A stretch of 64,000 bases of DNA from assembly GCA_963575745.1 (NCBI GenBank), contig CAUYUJ010015515.1:261095-325094 (forward strand), read 5' to 3'. The stretch comes from Prorocentrum cordatum. Lineage: Eukaryota > Sar > Dinophyceae > Prorocentrales > Prorocentraceae. The notes below the pieces were generated by a model. That model saw nothing but the letters and a program-made list of their open reading frames with translations. It searched no databases and had not been told where the DNA came from. The position numbers were made by a program, and so were the translations under genes. This document shows positions 43,168 to 53,992 of this stretch, one piece after another (position 1 is the stretch's first letter; the number at the start of each line of letters is the position of its first letter).

Positions 43168-45412
43168 ATGGAGCCCAGAGCCTCCGTGGCCACTTTGGCT
43201 CGCAAGGAGCCGCGCGTTGTGGTCATGGCGATGTCCTCGCGCCCCCCCGCGGCGGCGTTCGCCGCTTGGCCGCTGGCAGGGTACGCGGCGCAGGGCCCCG
43301 CGGCTGGCGGCCCCCTTGGCGGCACCGCGGCCGGCGGCCTCGCAGGCGGCGCCGTGCGGCGCGCCCCGCCGCCACAGCGGGCGCCCGGGGGGGCTGCCGG
43401 CGGCGCCTCGACCGCCGCGGCCGCCGGCGCCCTGGCGGTGGCGTTGGCCGCCGCCCCGCGGTGGTTGGTCGGCAGAGGGCCACGGTCCGGCCACAGGGCC
43501 AGGCGCGGCGCGTGGGGCTGCGAGCACCGCTCCTCCGCGAGGAGAAGGCTGGCACTGCGCGCGGCGGCGCCTGGCACCGATGCAGAGGTCAGCAGCGCGA
43601 GGCGGCGGGCGAAGGACGAGGACGGCGGCGAGGTGGCAGTCTCGGAGAAGGACGAGGGAGAGCTGGACTACGTGCCCACGCGGGAGGAGCTGCAGGCCGA
43701 GGAGTACGCGCTCCTGAAGGCCACCGGTGCCTTGGAGGTCCAGGCGAAGGAGGAGGCAAGGCGAGAAAAGTTGAAGTGGCGGAAAGAGAACCCCTCGCCG
43801 ATGGACCAGTGGGAGATCGACATGCAGGAAGCTGCGAACGACCTGATGCGGCGGAGGTTGTACGGCGACCTCAAGCTAGGATCCAAGGCGCACAAACGGC
43901 TGAGAGGCAAGAACGTCGAGGAGAAGGAGACGGAGATCAAGTACAACCGCGGCTTTCCCGTGGCGGAGACAGAGGAGTCGCTCCGGGCGTGCGCGCTGCA
44001 GGAGAAGAAGTGGATGGACCAGTGGAGGGCCATGTGGCCGACGATGGAGGCCGTGGACCCGCACGACCCCGAGTCGTTCGGCTTCAGCTTCATCGGGGAG
44101 ATCTCGGGCGTGTTCGGCGTCCGAGGAGAAGTGCGCGTGCGCGTAGACTACGACATATCACGTCAGGGCTACGTGGCCGATCGGCACCTGGGGCACCGAA
44201 ACTTCAGCAACTGGACCGAGAAGCCCAAGAGGGTGCTCGGCGGCGGGCCCAGGGGGGAAGTGAGAAGGAACGGGCCCTCTCAGAAGGCTCGGAAGTCCTC
44301 TGCCTGAGAACTTCTCAGAATGAGCGAGGGCTTCTGAGAAGTCCCGCCGCCTTCTGAGAAGGCCTTATCCTTCTCATTTCCCCCTCTCGCTCGCCGCCAA
44401 GGTGCACCTGAAGGCACCCAATCGGCGATTCCCTCGACCGTTTCAGATCATCACCGGTAAGCGGGTGCAGCGCGACGTGTACGCGCTCCAACTGGCTGGC
44501 GTGCAGACCGTGGAGGAGGCTCGCGCGCTGAGCGGCTTTCGCGTGTTCGCGTTGGAGCCCCCGCCCGGGATAGAGACAGAGGTCAACCCTGCGTACGGCT
44601 TCGACGGCGAGGACCTGTACGATGCCGACACCACGACCTTTCACGTCAACGACGCGCTGGACCTCGTGGGATGCAAGTGCTTGACGTTCACCTCGCAAGT
44701 CTCGGAGGAGGTCCTCGCAGACTTTGCCATGGCCGAGTCGCGGGAAGAGGCGCAGCAGGTGCTCGACGATGCTGGTGTTGAGGTGGTGAACTTCGGTGAG
44801 CTTACGGGAGTCATTCCGGACTATAGGATCCAAAGGCGCAAGCGGGGACGGATGCAGGCGCACAGCATCCTGGATATCACCCTCAGCAAGGAGATCGTGG
44901 TAGGTAGCTGCGGTTACCTGTACGAGCACAACCCGAACTCTCCGGAGGGCAAGTATTTCATGGCCAATCAGGACCAGAGCCAGTACGAGAAGGTGACGCA
45001 CGTGCCCTTCGTCCCGGATATGATCGCGCGCATCGACGGCGGCGACGACGGCATCGAGCGGGCTGTGTATTTCAGCCTTCCGAAAGATCACATCCAGCGA
45101 ACCACCTTCACCGCCAGGAAGCGGCTGGTCGACGAGAGGGGCCTGCTCGTGAGCCCGCGGAACCCAGACGCGAGGGCCCTGCTGCCGCCGGCAGGCAAGT
45201 CTCATGCCCTGCGCCGCAGGGACGGCAAGCGCCTCCCGCTGCAGATCAGCACCACCGCGCCAGCCCCTCCTGAGGATATGCTGCAACCGGCAGGCAAAGT
45301 GTTCGAGGAGCCGAAGCCCGGCGTGCCCGTGCCGCCCATGGAGAGAACGCGCGCCTCGCCGAACAGCGTCGTGACCGGGCGCAACCCGAAGAGAAGGATG
45401 CTCGGCTTCTGA
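43168..45412 (+). CDS. RimM-type ribosome maturation protein, probably plastid-targeted
   Basis: Two exons, 43168-44232 and 44402-45412, join in phase 0 to give about 691 residues. Around residue 308 is FIGEISGVFGVRGEVRVRV, the RimM N-terminal barrel. Exon 2 opens VHLKAPNRRFPRPFQIITGK, then VYALQLAGVQTVEEARALSG and FALEPP, the conserved RimM core. A PRC-barrel-like part follows (FHVNDALDLVGCKC, ELTGVIPDY). Bacterial RimM is ~170 residues and helps mature the head of the 30S subunit. Here it sits in a much longer protein. An N-terminal leader of ~130 residues has a hydrophobic Ala/Leu stretch (AAAAGALAVALAAAPRWLVG), fitting a bipartite plastid leader. A charged ~170-residue region and a basic tail (NPKRRMLGF) are extra. 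The start may be Met20 or Met22 instead. Confidence 0.85.
44233..44401 (+). mobile_element. introner-like intron in the RimM-type gene
   Basis: A 169-bp GT-AG intron between codons for KPKR and VHLKAP. Its ends are inverted repeats. The left end, gtgctcggcggcgggccc then ggaagtgagaagga, pairs with the right end, tccttctcatttcc then tcgctcgccgccaag. An inner stem, ctctcagaaggc with gccttctgagaag, continues the hairpin. About 28 of 33 positions pair in the inner part (44256-44288 with 44349-44381). A donor at 44260 would also keep phase 0, but the inverted repeat runs out to 44233, favouring that boundary. Confidence 0.8.
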
Positions 45413-46544
45413 GCAGCGCTGACGAGGTGGCGTGAGGAAGGCGTCCACGTGTGCCCCCAACCCCTCCCAACAGGGGAATCCTCCTCTTCCTCCTCCGTCT
45501 CACTCCACTTCCTCCTCCATTTCCTCCTCCTCCTCGTTCTCCTCATTGTTCTCATACGGCCTTGCAACTTGTTGCGAGGAGGCTGGCGTAGTTGGCGTTA
45601 TGTTGGACCGTGGTTTGAGGGGCCTGCGACGCGCCCACGGAAAAACCCAAGAAGCTCCCAGAGGTCTCATCCTCATCCTCCTTTTTCCTCCATCTTATCC
45701 TCCTCTTCTTCCCTCACGTGTTCCCTGAAGGGCTTCCGCAACGGCTGGGGTAACGCATGGCCCAATAACGTGGCAAAGGTTTGCCGAAACGTTTGGCCAC
45801 ACAGGCGTATCTTGAAAGGCAGACGGCGGCGGTGATTACCCGTAGGCGTCTTCGATACTCCTGATAAGTTTCCAGGCACACCCCAGCACGGATAACTGGC
45901 ACGCGCGCCGCGTTGCGGCTCTCGATGTTGCGCGCCGCTTCGCCAAGTTCTCAGGAAGCGGCCGGTGATCCTCGATCGCCCAGACGACAATGCAGAATTC
46001 AATGAATGCCCGATTCGCTAAAGAATGTTATACGAGATGCGTCACCCAGATCACAATGCGAACTGCTTTCACAGAATTATGCAATCGATGTCGGGCCCAC
46101 GTAGAAATCAATTCGGCCGGGAACGCTGTGACGATATACAGGGGGCTCTGTTGCAACCTTGCAGAACACCCCTAAGCAAAAAAACATTGTGCGTTCGATT
46201 CGTAAGTTGCCAGTCTTGGTCCGACCAGGCTGTCAAAGGAAACGATTACATAAACATCGGTATCGGAACCACCACGCTCGCGACATGTGTAGACCTCACC
46301 CGACAGCCCGATTTTATGGTAGCGGCGCTGGCTTTTTGTTCACCGGTATTGGGGCCCATGGCTAGACAGGGCGATGTTGAAATTATTGCCGCTTCGCGTT
46401 TCCACACCAGACCATTCCGAAAATATTCGCAGGCGAGCTACCGTCTGGGGGAGCACGTCGGAACTGGCCTTATATACGCAGGGGCGCATCAGTCTAAGCA
46501 GGCCATCGACAAAGCTTGGGTGCGCCAATGTCCATTCATTCTAG
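45413..46544. other. no gene recognised; CT-rich tracts at 45478-45550 and 45660-45720
   Basis: Two pyrimidine tracts follow the RimM-type gene. The rest contains short frames without motifs. No polyadenylation or termination signal can be assigned with confidence. Confidence 0.5.
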
Positions 46545-46765
46545 ACGCTTCGCGTCTTAGCCCCACCAGACTTTGCACGCTGCCAGTTCCACTCAGCTTC
46601 AGTCCCTCCAGCCAGCCACCTGCCGTTGGGCCGCTGCGTGAGGCCTCGGCCGGCGCGTAGCTGCGCGTCGCCTCTGCCTAATCAGTCTCTGCGTAGCCCG
46701 CTTAAACCTGACTCGCCGCTGGCGCGCTCGCCCGCGGCCGCTGACTAAAAAGTCTTAGCCCCACC
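46545..46765 (+). repeat. short dispersed repeat, copy at 46.6 kb
   Basis: Begins gacgcttcgcgtcttagccc, and gtcttagccccaccag recurs 197 bp later at 46750-46765, next to cgcggccgctgactaaaaa. Similar parts occur at 49375-49690. It could be a short non-autonomous repeat. Its right end coincides with the start of dispersed element copy 3. Confidence 0.6.
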
Positions 46766-48030
46766 AGCCCATCTCGAAACGATGACCAGACGAGTTGCCC
46801 TAATCGGGGATGTGAAGGAGCATGCAGTGGAATAAAGGGCTGGGTCAGACGTCATACTCCAAGAGAGGGAGGATGGAGGAGGAACCGGAGGAGCAGGAGC
46901 AGGAGAAGGAGGAGGAGGAGGAGGAGGTGGAGGGGGAGGGAGAGGGGGAGGGGGAGGAGGGAGGAGGAAGCCGGAGGAATAGGCGGAAGAGACAGAGGAG
47001 GAGGAGGGCAAGCAGGAAGGCCAGAAGCCTCGTGGATGCCTCTCGAAGTCTCTTCGGCTTTCTTCCCAGAGCTTCTCGGAATCCCCTTGGGGTGTCTTGG
47101 GAGTCTCTTGGCAGTCCCCGGGGCATCTTGGGGCGTTTTGGGTGCCTATGGGGAGCCTCTGGGGGGCATCTTGGGGGCCTCTCGGGGCCTCATGGGGCTT
47201 CCTGGGCACCTCTCGCGGCCGTCTTGGGGCACCCTTGGGAGCCTCGGGGACCATCTTGAGGCAATTTTGGAGGAGATCGATCAAAGGAGGGGCAGTAGTA
47301 TAGTAGAGTCCCCATCCCCAGGGGGCCAACGTGTGGCTCAAACCATTATAATATCAATTATTGGCTTTCTCGCCGAGGACTGTAGTGGGTGCCTCTAGGG
47401 GCTTCTTGGGGCCTATTGGAGGTCTCTTCGGAGCCTCTCGGGGGCCTCTTGGGGGCCTCTTGGGGGCCGCTTAGGACCTCCTGGGCACATCTTGGGGCAC
47501 TTTGGGGAGCATCGGGGGCCGTCTTGGGGGAGAGCGGTCAAAGGAGGGGAGACTCCTTACTTAGGGTACCCCCAGGAGGCCAAAATGTCGGCAAAACCAT
47601 AGGTACAACTACTGATTTGGGCTTTCTCGCCGAGGCCTCCTGGGGCATCTTGGGTGCCTCTCGGGGACCTCTTGGGGGTCTCTTGAGAGCCTCTTGGGGC
47701 CCCTTGGGGGCCTCTTGGGGGCCGCTTGGGGCCTGCTGTGGGCATCTTGGTGTCGTCTTGGGGCACCCTTGGGAGCCTCGGGGGTCATCTTTGGGGAGAT
47801 CGATCAAATACGGCGGGTTTCTCAATTGCGCCCCCCCCCCCAGGAGGCCAAAATGTAGCCAAAATCGTCGTAAACTTTATGGTATGGACTTCCTTGCAGA
47901 GGCCGTCGTGGACGCTCCAACCCCTCGCGGAACGCCCCCATCCAAACCCAGGGTGAGGGGACATGGGGGAGGGAAGATAGAAGAGGAAACGTTCTAAACC
48001 ACTCACGCCGTAAAGGACTGGTGGGGTTTC
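46757..48030 (+). repeat. dispersed composite element, copy 3 (47 kb)
   Basis: Starts at ccccaccagcccatctcg and ends with ctaaaccactcacgccg and aaaggactggtgggg, the inverted counterpart. Inside are a GAG/GGA-rich tract (46860-47000), three blocks of 11-bp-type repeats, and three copies of the module containing aggaggccaaaatg and caaaacc, separated by the repeat blocks. It lacks the 25-28-bp array of copies 1 and 2. No coding capacity was recognised. Confidence 0.8.
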
Positions 48031-49374
48031 ATGGAAGACCCAAGCACGCCGAGCACCCCTCCAGCGGGCTACGGGGACGGCAGATCGAAGACCCATCTGG
48101 CGAATCATCGCCACCCCGTGCTTTTTTAGAAACGCTTGTATGGCAAAAAGGGGGGACATTGGGAAAATGCCTTCTGGAATTGCATTGGAGCTGTCTTAGA
48201 GCTCGTTTCAAACCTGTTCCTTTATCTTGGCGACATCCTGGGGCCATTTTGGGCCTTCTTGGAGCTTTCTGTAACCGTCTTAGCGCGCTTGTGGGCCGTC
48301 TGGCACCGTCAGGGCCGTCGCGGGGGCCATCTTCAAGCCCTTCATATCCTGCGCCGCCTTGGGCCCCTCATGAAAGCCTCTTGAGCCAGCTTATTGCCGG
48401 GGCACTCTCACAGACCAATCAGGCCGTCTTGCGGCCATCTTGGAGGCCGCTTGGGGCGTTATTGGGAGGTTCCTTTGAGCCATATTGAGTCCATTTTGGG
48501 GCCCCAGGGGCCCAACGGAAGCGAAAACTTGAGAAACCAAACATCAGTGAGTTCCTTTTTGTTATCGCATCATGTTGGCCTCTTGAAAGTGTCCTAGGGG
48601 TGCCTGTGGATTCTTGGAGCCGTCCTGGGGGCATCTCGGAGGTATGTCAGAGGCAATGTGGATGCATATTTGGCCACTTGGAGGCCATCCTGGGCATCGG
48701 GGGCGGTATTGAAGCCATCTTGGGCACTCTAACCCCTCGGCCCCCCAGACTCTCAGGGAAGGGGGGGAGGAGTCAACCCCTCCCGAGCAGAGGAAGAATG
48801 TGGATTCGAATGGGGAAGGCCCTTTCATCCCCTTCCAGACAGCCCAGTGCATCTCAGCAAGAGGTTCTAGCATGCCAACAGCGGCCCCATGAGAGCAAAA
48901 GCTGACAGAGGTTGCCATGACGGCCCTCTGAGATCCCATACGCCTCCGAGACGGCGGACCCCAGCAGCTCCAGACGGCTCCAAGATCGTCGACAAGGGCC
49001 CCCGGATCCCCCCGAAAGGCCACAGGAGCCCGCCCCACACGCCGCCACCAGGCAAACATCGCGTTCCCATGTCTCTTTCGGCCGATTTGAACTTTCCCGT
49101 TGGTGCAGTCCCCAGAGCACCCACGGCGGCCCTTATCGTTCCCAGGCAACCGAAAACAGCTCGCAAGATTCCCGACAACTGACACCGAGACCCTCCGAGA
49201 CCCTAGAAGTTTCCGAGACAGCCCACAGGGCGGTCAGCGGCGACCCAGGGCGCTCCAGATTGCCTCGGGAGCGTCAACGAAGCCTCGCAAATTCCCCGAG
49301 GAGCTTCAGGCGTCCGCCCCAGAAGCCGCCGACGCGCAAGAATCCATGATTCGCCTGATGTGTTGAAGTTCTGA
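48031..49374. other. no gene recognised; degenerate 11-bp-type repeats at 48200-48730
   Basis: Loosely periodic tcttggag/gccatctt sequence continues after element copy 3. A short stretch (48735-48800) resembles the actcctcccc-type borders of other repeats. Frames are repeat-driven. Confidence 0.55.
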
Positions 49375-49690
49375 CGCTTCGCGTATCAGCACCAATGGTG
49401 TTCAATTCGGGTCATTTTGTCCCTTGCATCTCCTAATGAGGGTCCTTTGGTCCCTTGCACGTGCACTCGCCTCTGCGGCTTTCGCGCCGCTTTGGCCAAT
49501 TATCCGCTGCCTGAGCCCCAGTCGTTAATCCCGCTTCATAACCTCTGTCCTGTAGCCGACAACCAAAAAAAAAATATATCAGCGCCAACTCTGCTTAGCA
49601 ATTAGCCTCGCCCGTGGCCCGGACGTCGCCCCTGCCGCCTGACCGTCGTCTCGCGGCCGCGACCAAAAAAATATCAGCACCAACCCATCC
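49375..49690 (+). repeat. short dispersed repeat, copy at 49.5 kb
   Basis: Starts gacgcttcgcgtatcagcac and contains atatcagcgccaac (49576) and atatcagcaccaaccca (49671). The last is preceded by cgcggccgcgaccaaaaaaa, parallel to cgcggccgctgactaaaaag at 46.7 kb. The A-rich stretches before each atatcagc motif might be tails of joined units. Confidence 0.55.
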
Positions 49691-49855
49691 AGGAACAGCG
49701 CCCAGGCGCGATACCTCGATCATAGAAATGTGGCAACAACAGTGGATTTAAGATGGGGGGGCATATAGATGTCTGCGTGGCTTTTTGGAAGGAGGAGGAA
49801 TTTGGTCATTGTAGGGAGGAGGAAGGAGGAAGAATAAACGGAGGATTAGTAGGAG

Positions 49856-49926
49856 GAAAGGAAAGGAAAGGAAAGGAAAGGAAAGGAAAGGAAAGGAAAG
49901 GAAAGGAAAGGAAAGGAAAGGAAAGG
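49856..49926 (+). repeat. (GGAAA)n pentanucleotide microsatellite
   Basis: About 14 perfect aggaa units. Confidence 0.97.
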
Positions 49927-50217
49927 AGGGCGAGGAGGTGCGAGGGGGGAACACGTCGGAGCTTAAGTTACATATGCAGGGGCGTATCAACTCAAGCAGG
50001 CCATCAACAAAGCTTGGGTGCGCCAGCCAATGTCAGTTAAGTCTACAGTTGTTCATATTACGTCCGTTCCAACGTGGCGCATTTCGAATGATTCTAGCCA
50101 ATCCGATTTCGCATGTTGTTGCTCAGCATCTAGTCGAGTGGCTCAGACGAGGCTGAGTAAACCTAGACTTAGCTGAAGTTGGATTGATGTGATCAATTGC
50201 AACAGTTTCATATACAT

Positions 50218-50332
50218 TGGTAGATCACCTTGGTATCGCTTTAGCTTTGAGCAGAGGCCGATCAGGATGGCCGTTGAATCCGTGAGGATGACTCTTGTTC
50301 TCCATGTCCCTACCCGTTTGGGCTCAAGGCTC
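50218..50332 (+). repeat. split direct repeat A1
   Basis: Starts tggtagatcaccttggtatc and ends gtttgggctcaaggctc. It matches A2 (55759-55873) with two differences: cgctttag/cgttttag and tccctac/tccttac. Confidence 0.96.
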
Positions 50333-50358
50333 TGAGCGCGCCTTCTGACGCGCGACGG

Positions 50359-51751
50359 ATGGCATCGGAGCTGCTGGTCACAGTCGTCGCCAGTATTTCA
50401 CAGGCGACTCACGGTTGGCTGTTTCGGTGCTCGCCGGTGCCGAGCTGCCCGACCCTCTCGTGCCCGGCGACCCTACCCTGTCCAAATCTGCACCGCCCTG
50501 ACCTGCGGCGCCCGACGTGCCACGCGACCCAGTGTCCTCGGGCGCCCTCGAGTTCGGCCTGCGAGGCAGGCGAAGAGTGCTCGTGTGACGTGGTGTCGTG
50601 CAGCTGGTGGGTGCCATTCGTGGATTTGCAGCCCTACCGGAAGCTGGACACAGTGACGGCGGCGTGGGAGGCGGTGCTGAGGGGCGTGCCGATTGAGGTC
50701 GGCGTTGAGAGCACCTACAAGTTCGGAACCTTCCCCCAGGGACGACGGTGGGAGAGGTTGCTGGACGAGACCGACTGCGTGGCCAGCTCGGAGGAGTGTC
50801 GCCGCGGCCCAGTGGTTCACCCACCTGGCGGTGCTGACGGCGAAGACCTCGGCGTCGAGCCCGTGCCTGGCCTGGTCGTCGACGTAGGCGCGGCGGGGAA
50901 GGCCCGTGGGACTCTCACCCCGAGGGAGCGCGACCGTGTGGTTCGTGCGCCCGCCGCGCCCGAGGGCCGCTGGGTGATCGTCTTGGCCAACGGGTTCCTG
51001 GGGGTCACAGTCGGCGACGATGCGGCGATGCCGTCGGACGCGCTGATCTCGCCCGACGGGCGGATGGAGCTGGAGCCGGCTCCCTGTTTGGCCGAGAGGG
51101 TCTTCGTGGAGCGCCTGCGCATGGACGAGACGCCGTCGGACTACGTTGATGCGAAGGGACCTTCGGCTTCGAGCTCGGACGCCTGCGCGGTGGGCGCACA
51201 GTGCGACAGCCAGGGGGTCTGGCAGCAAGCGCGGCGCGAGGTGTCGGTGAAGGTGCAGCAGGTCGAGTTGGAGGACTGGCCCGAGCCGAGGCCGCGTACG
51301 GTGCTCTGGTGCGTACAGCTCGTGGACCGCCGCGGGGACGATCCCATGGACCACCACCGCGGGTGGATGGCCAACCTGAAGGTGTCCAGCACGCACTTCA
51401 GAGTTCAGGAGCATGGTCACGAGATGCAGGCCTTCAAGGTCTTCGGGGAGTACAGCCAGATTGACTTTCCAAATCGGGTCAGGCTCGAAGTGATCATGAG
51501 GCGGTGCCAGGTGATAGATTTTCACTACGAGAAGGCGAGCAAAGGCAGCAAGGCGAGCAAGCTGGCGCAGGGGGTGACCCGCGACGAGGCGGCCTGCTTC
51601 TCCGACCTCGGACCGCTTAGGCGGGGAGGTGACGAACTGCCCCGGGTTGGAGAAATGGGCTTCGAAAGAGATCGGCCGAGACGTCTGGGTTACCGGGCAG
51701 ATGAAGAAGGCGCGGGAGGAGAACAAACTCTCGCGCAAGGATGGCGCGTGA
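50359..51751 (+). pseudogene. gag-like ORF1 of the YR retrotransposon
   Basis: Protein-like from about 50560 in the frame of the ATG at 50359. The conserved-looking part is VELEDWPEPRPRTVLWCVQL, DPMDHHRGWMANLKVSSTHF, EMQAFKVFGEYSQIDFPNRV and RLEVIMRRCQVIDFHYEKAS. I recognise it as the ORF1 type preceding this RT in dinoflagellate elements. It is followed by a Lys/Ser-rich linker. Near 51610 coding moves to another frame, reading GEVTNCPGLEKWASKEIGRD and ending at TGA 51749-51751. That stop overlaps the ATG of ORF2 at 51741. The 5' third is of poor quality and the start is unsure. Confidence 0.6.
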
Positions 51752-52442
51752 TGAGCCGAGGCCAGAGGGCGACCCCACCCTGCTGGCCTTCACACATGAG
51801 GGGGAGCGCGATCATGGTGGTCGTGCGAGTTTTGTGGCCCAGCGCGACGCTCTTCCCCTGGCTGTTCATGAGCGCGATCGGCGTGCTGAGGGCTGGGAGT
51901 CTCTGTCGCGATCCGTACGACGACGTGTGGAGGCCAGAGAGCACCGTTCCGACTGGGAGTCTGACGTGGCGCGGGCGCTCAACGAGCTCGGCGGCTACCA
52001 GGACACTCCCGCCAGTGAGCTTGTCGGTGTCGGCACCGACAAGGCCTCGCCGGCGCAATTCAGGCCTCTTGTGCACGACCTCGGGCTGACGCACGTTCGT
52101 GAGTGCGCGGCCCGGTGGGGAAAGCCCCCCGCCGACCTCACCTGCCGGGGAGCCTTTCGAGAGCTCCAGGCGCCCCACAGCTATCAGGGGTCCCCTCTTT
52201 CTGTGGCCCCTCTGAACCTTGACCTTCTCAGCCTTCCTGCTGCTGGGATGCCCCAGGACCTGGAGGGTATTGTCGAGAATGGCCGCGATGAAGTTCAGAA
52301 GTTTGTTGAAGACTACCTCTTGCCAAAGGATCAGGCGGACGAGCGTTTGAGCTCGAACGGGGTCCCTCAGCGCCCCTACCTCGATCCTCTCCTCCACCGT
52401 TCCACCGTCCTCGTGAGTATGAGCGTGTCATCCGGGCTTTAG
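51741..52442 (+). pseudogene. ORF2 N-terminal region
   Basis: Starts with the ATG overlapping the ORF1 stop (MARDEPRPEGDPTLLAFTHE). It has a charged segment and then LQDLEGIVENGRDEV-type sequence around 52250-52320 (MPQDLEGIVENGRDEVQKFV, EDYLLPKDQ). Coding switches near 52400 to the RT frame (HRPREYERVIRALAQRGMLA). The original frame ends at TAG 52440-52442. Function is not recognised. Confidence 0.6.
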
Positions 52443-53992
52443 CTCAACGTGGGATGCTTGCATTCGGTTTAGAAGTAAAAGAGCAGTGTGGCCTTTTTTC
52501 GGTCTGGAAGAAAAACAGGACCCAGCGTTTAATCATCGACGCCCGTAGGTCTAACTGCTGGTTTAAGGATCCGCCGAAAACTCGCCTTGCCTCGGGGGAT
52601 TCTCTTTCACGTTTGTTTGCCGCGGCCGACCTGGCCCTTGAGTTGGGCCAAACCGACATTCAGGATGCTTTTTACCAGATGGCCCTGCCCGAGCCCCTCA
52701 GGCCCTACTTTGGTCTCGGGAAGGTTCGGGCGGGACGCGTAGGTGTCACCTGTACTGTAGAGGGGGCCTCCGTAGGACCGAACACGTGGATCTTCCCAAG
52801 GCTGAAGGTGCTGGCGATGGGTTGGACCCATGCCCTCAACTGGTGTCAGAGAGTTCTGGAAGCTGCGTGCGATCGGGCCCCGGGCCTCAGCAACGACTCC
52901 CGCGTCCAGGATCACCGAGCCCCCCCTGACCTACGACCAGTTGCACACGCAGCGTATGTTGACAACTTCGTGGCCTTCTCTCAGTCTGCAGGAAAGGCTC
53001 GGTCAGCGGCCGAAGGAGTTGCGACCGAGCTCGAGCGCGTGGGCCTGCGAGCTCATCCTGTTGAGGCAGGGCCAGGGGGCGAAGCTCTCGGCTGGATGTT
53101 CTCAAGTGACCGCCCCCTGGTGATCGGAAAAGAGAGAAGGGTGTGGCGTCTTCGACTTGCACTTCAACACGCTTCGCGTCTGCGCTGCCTGAGCGGGAAG
53201 CAAGTCGAGGTTCTCGTGGGCCACTGCACTCATCTGTTTCTTCTTCATCGGGAGCTCCTGTCGGTGTTCAGCGGGGTGTATGCCTCCATCGGGCGCCATC
53301 GTGGGGAGAGCGTTGGAGTCTGGGATGTGGTTCGACGTGAGTTGCGGTGGGCTTCGTGTCTTATCTGCTTCTGCTCCCGGGACCTGTGCGCCCCCATCTA
53401 CACGCGTGTCCTGGCCACTGACGCCTCTGAGTGGGGCCTGGGGGCGACGGAGACCGTGGGCCTGGAGGCCGACGTGAAGCACGCCATGAGCTTTTCAGAG
53501 GCCTGGAGGTTCAAGGAGGGTGGAGAAGGGGCCCGTGAGCAGGCCCGGGAGCGGATCGAGGAGGCGAAGGTGACGGGGGAGAAGGCAGAGAACGCTAACG
53601 TGCCGGAGGGCGTGGACGTCTGCGCCCGGCTGGAGCGGGGGGTCGACCTCGTGCCTCGATCCCTTGTCGGAGGCCCTTGGAGGACAGTGAGGTCGCAAGC
53701 TTGGGATCGTCCTGAGAGTATTCCTGTTCTGGAGACCAGAGCTGCCTTGTGGGGACTTCGACACATGCTACGGAACAGTCAGACATGGCATAAGCGTGTT
53801 CTCATCCTCAGCGGCTCGATGTCGGCTGTTCTGGCTCTGAGCAAGGGCCGAACGTCCGCGCCCGGGATGCTCCGAGTTGTCCGGCGCTGGGCTGCACTGG
53901 CGCTGGTGTCGGGATGTTCCGTCTACCTGAGGTGGATCTCGAGCGAGGAGAATCCTGCTGATGCTCCCTCGCGGAGGGGGCTGCTGCCGCCG
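52382..53992 (+). pseudogene. reverse transcriptase and RNase H of the YR retrotransposon
   Basis: From the Met at 52454: RLIIDARRSNCWFKDPP (residues 25-41), QTDIQDAFYQMALPE (66-80) with the palm Asp, GWTHALNW (123-130), and the active-site turn AAYVDNFVAF (166-175), where Asn stands for the second Asp. RNase H follows: VLATDASEWGLGATE (Asp323), LETRAALWGLRHML (Glu428), LILSGSMSAVLALSKGR (about 450-466), and RWISSEENPADAPSRRG (Asp503). The Asp expected in the third motif is replaced by Gly454. This copy therefore lacks one RNase H catalytic residue. The RT is of DIRS-order type, not copia or LINE. Confidence 0.85.

Noticed and set aside
50310-50332. Possible spliced-leader relic (tttgggctcaag) in repeat A and similar words in the copia LTR
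   Set aside because: The dinoflagellate leader ends TTTTGGCTCAAG. The words here have an extra G or a different ending, and no longer match was found.
50473-51738. 421-codon minus-strand frame opposite the gag-like ORF
   Set aside because: It is a shadow of the plus-strand element ORF; no motif on the minus strand.
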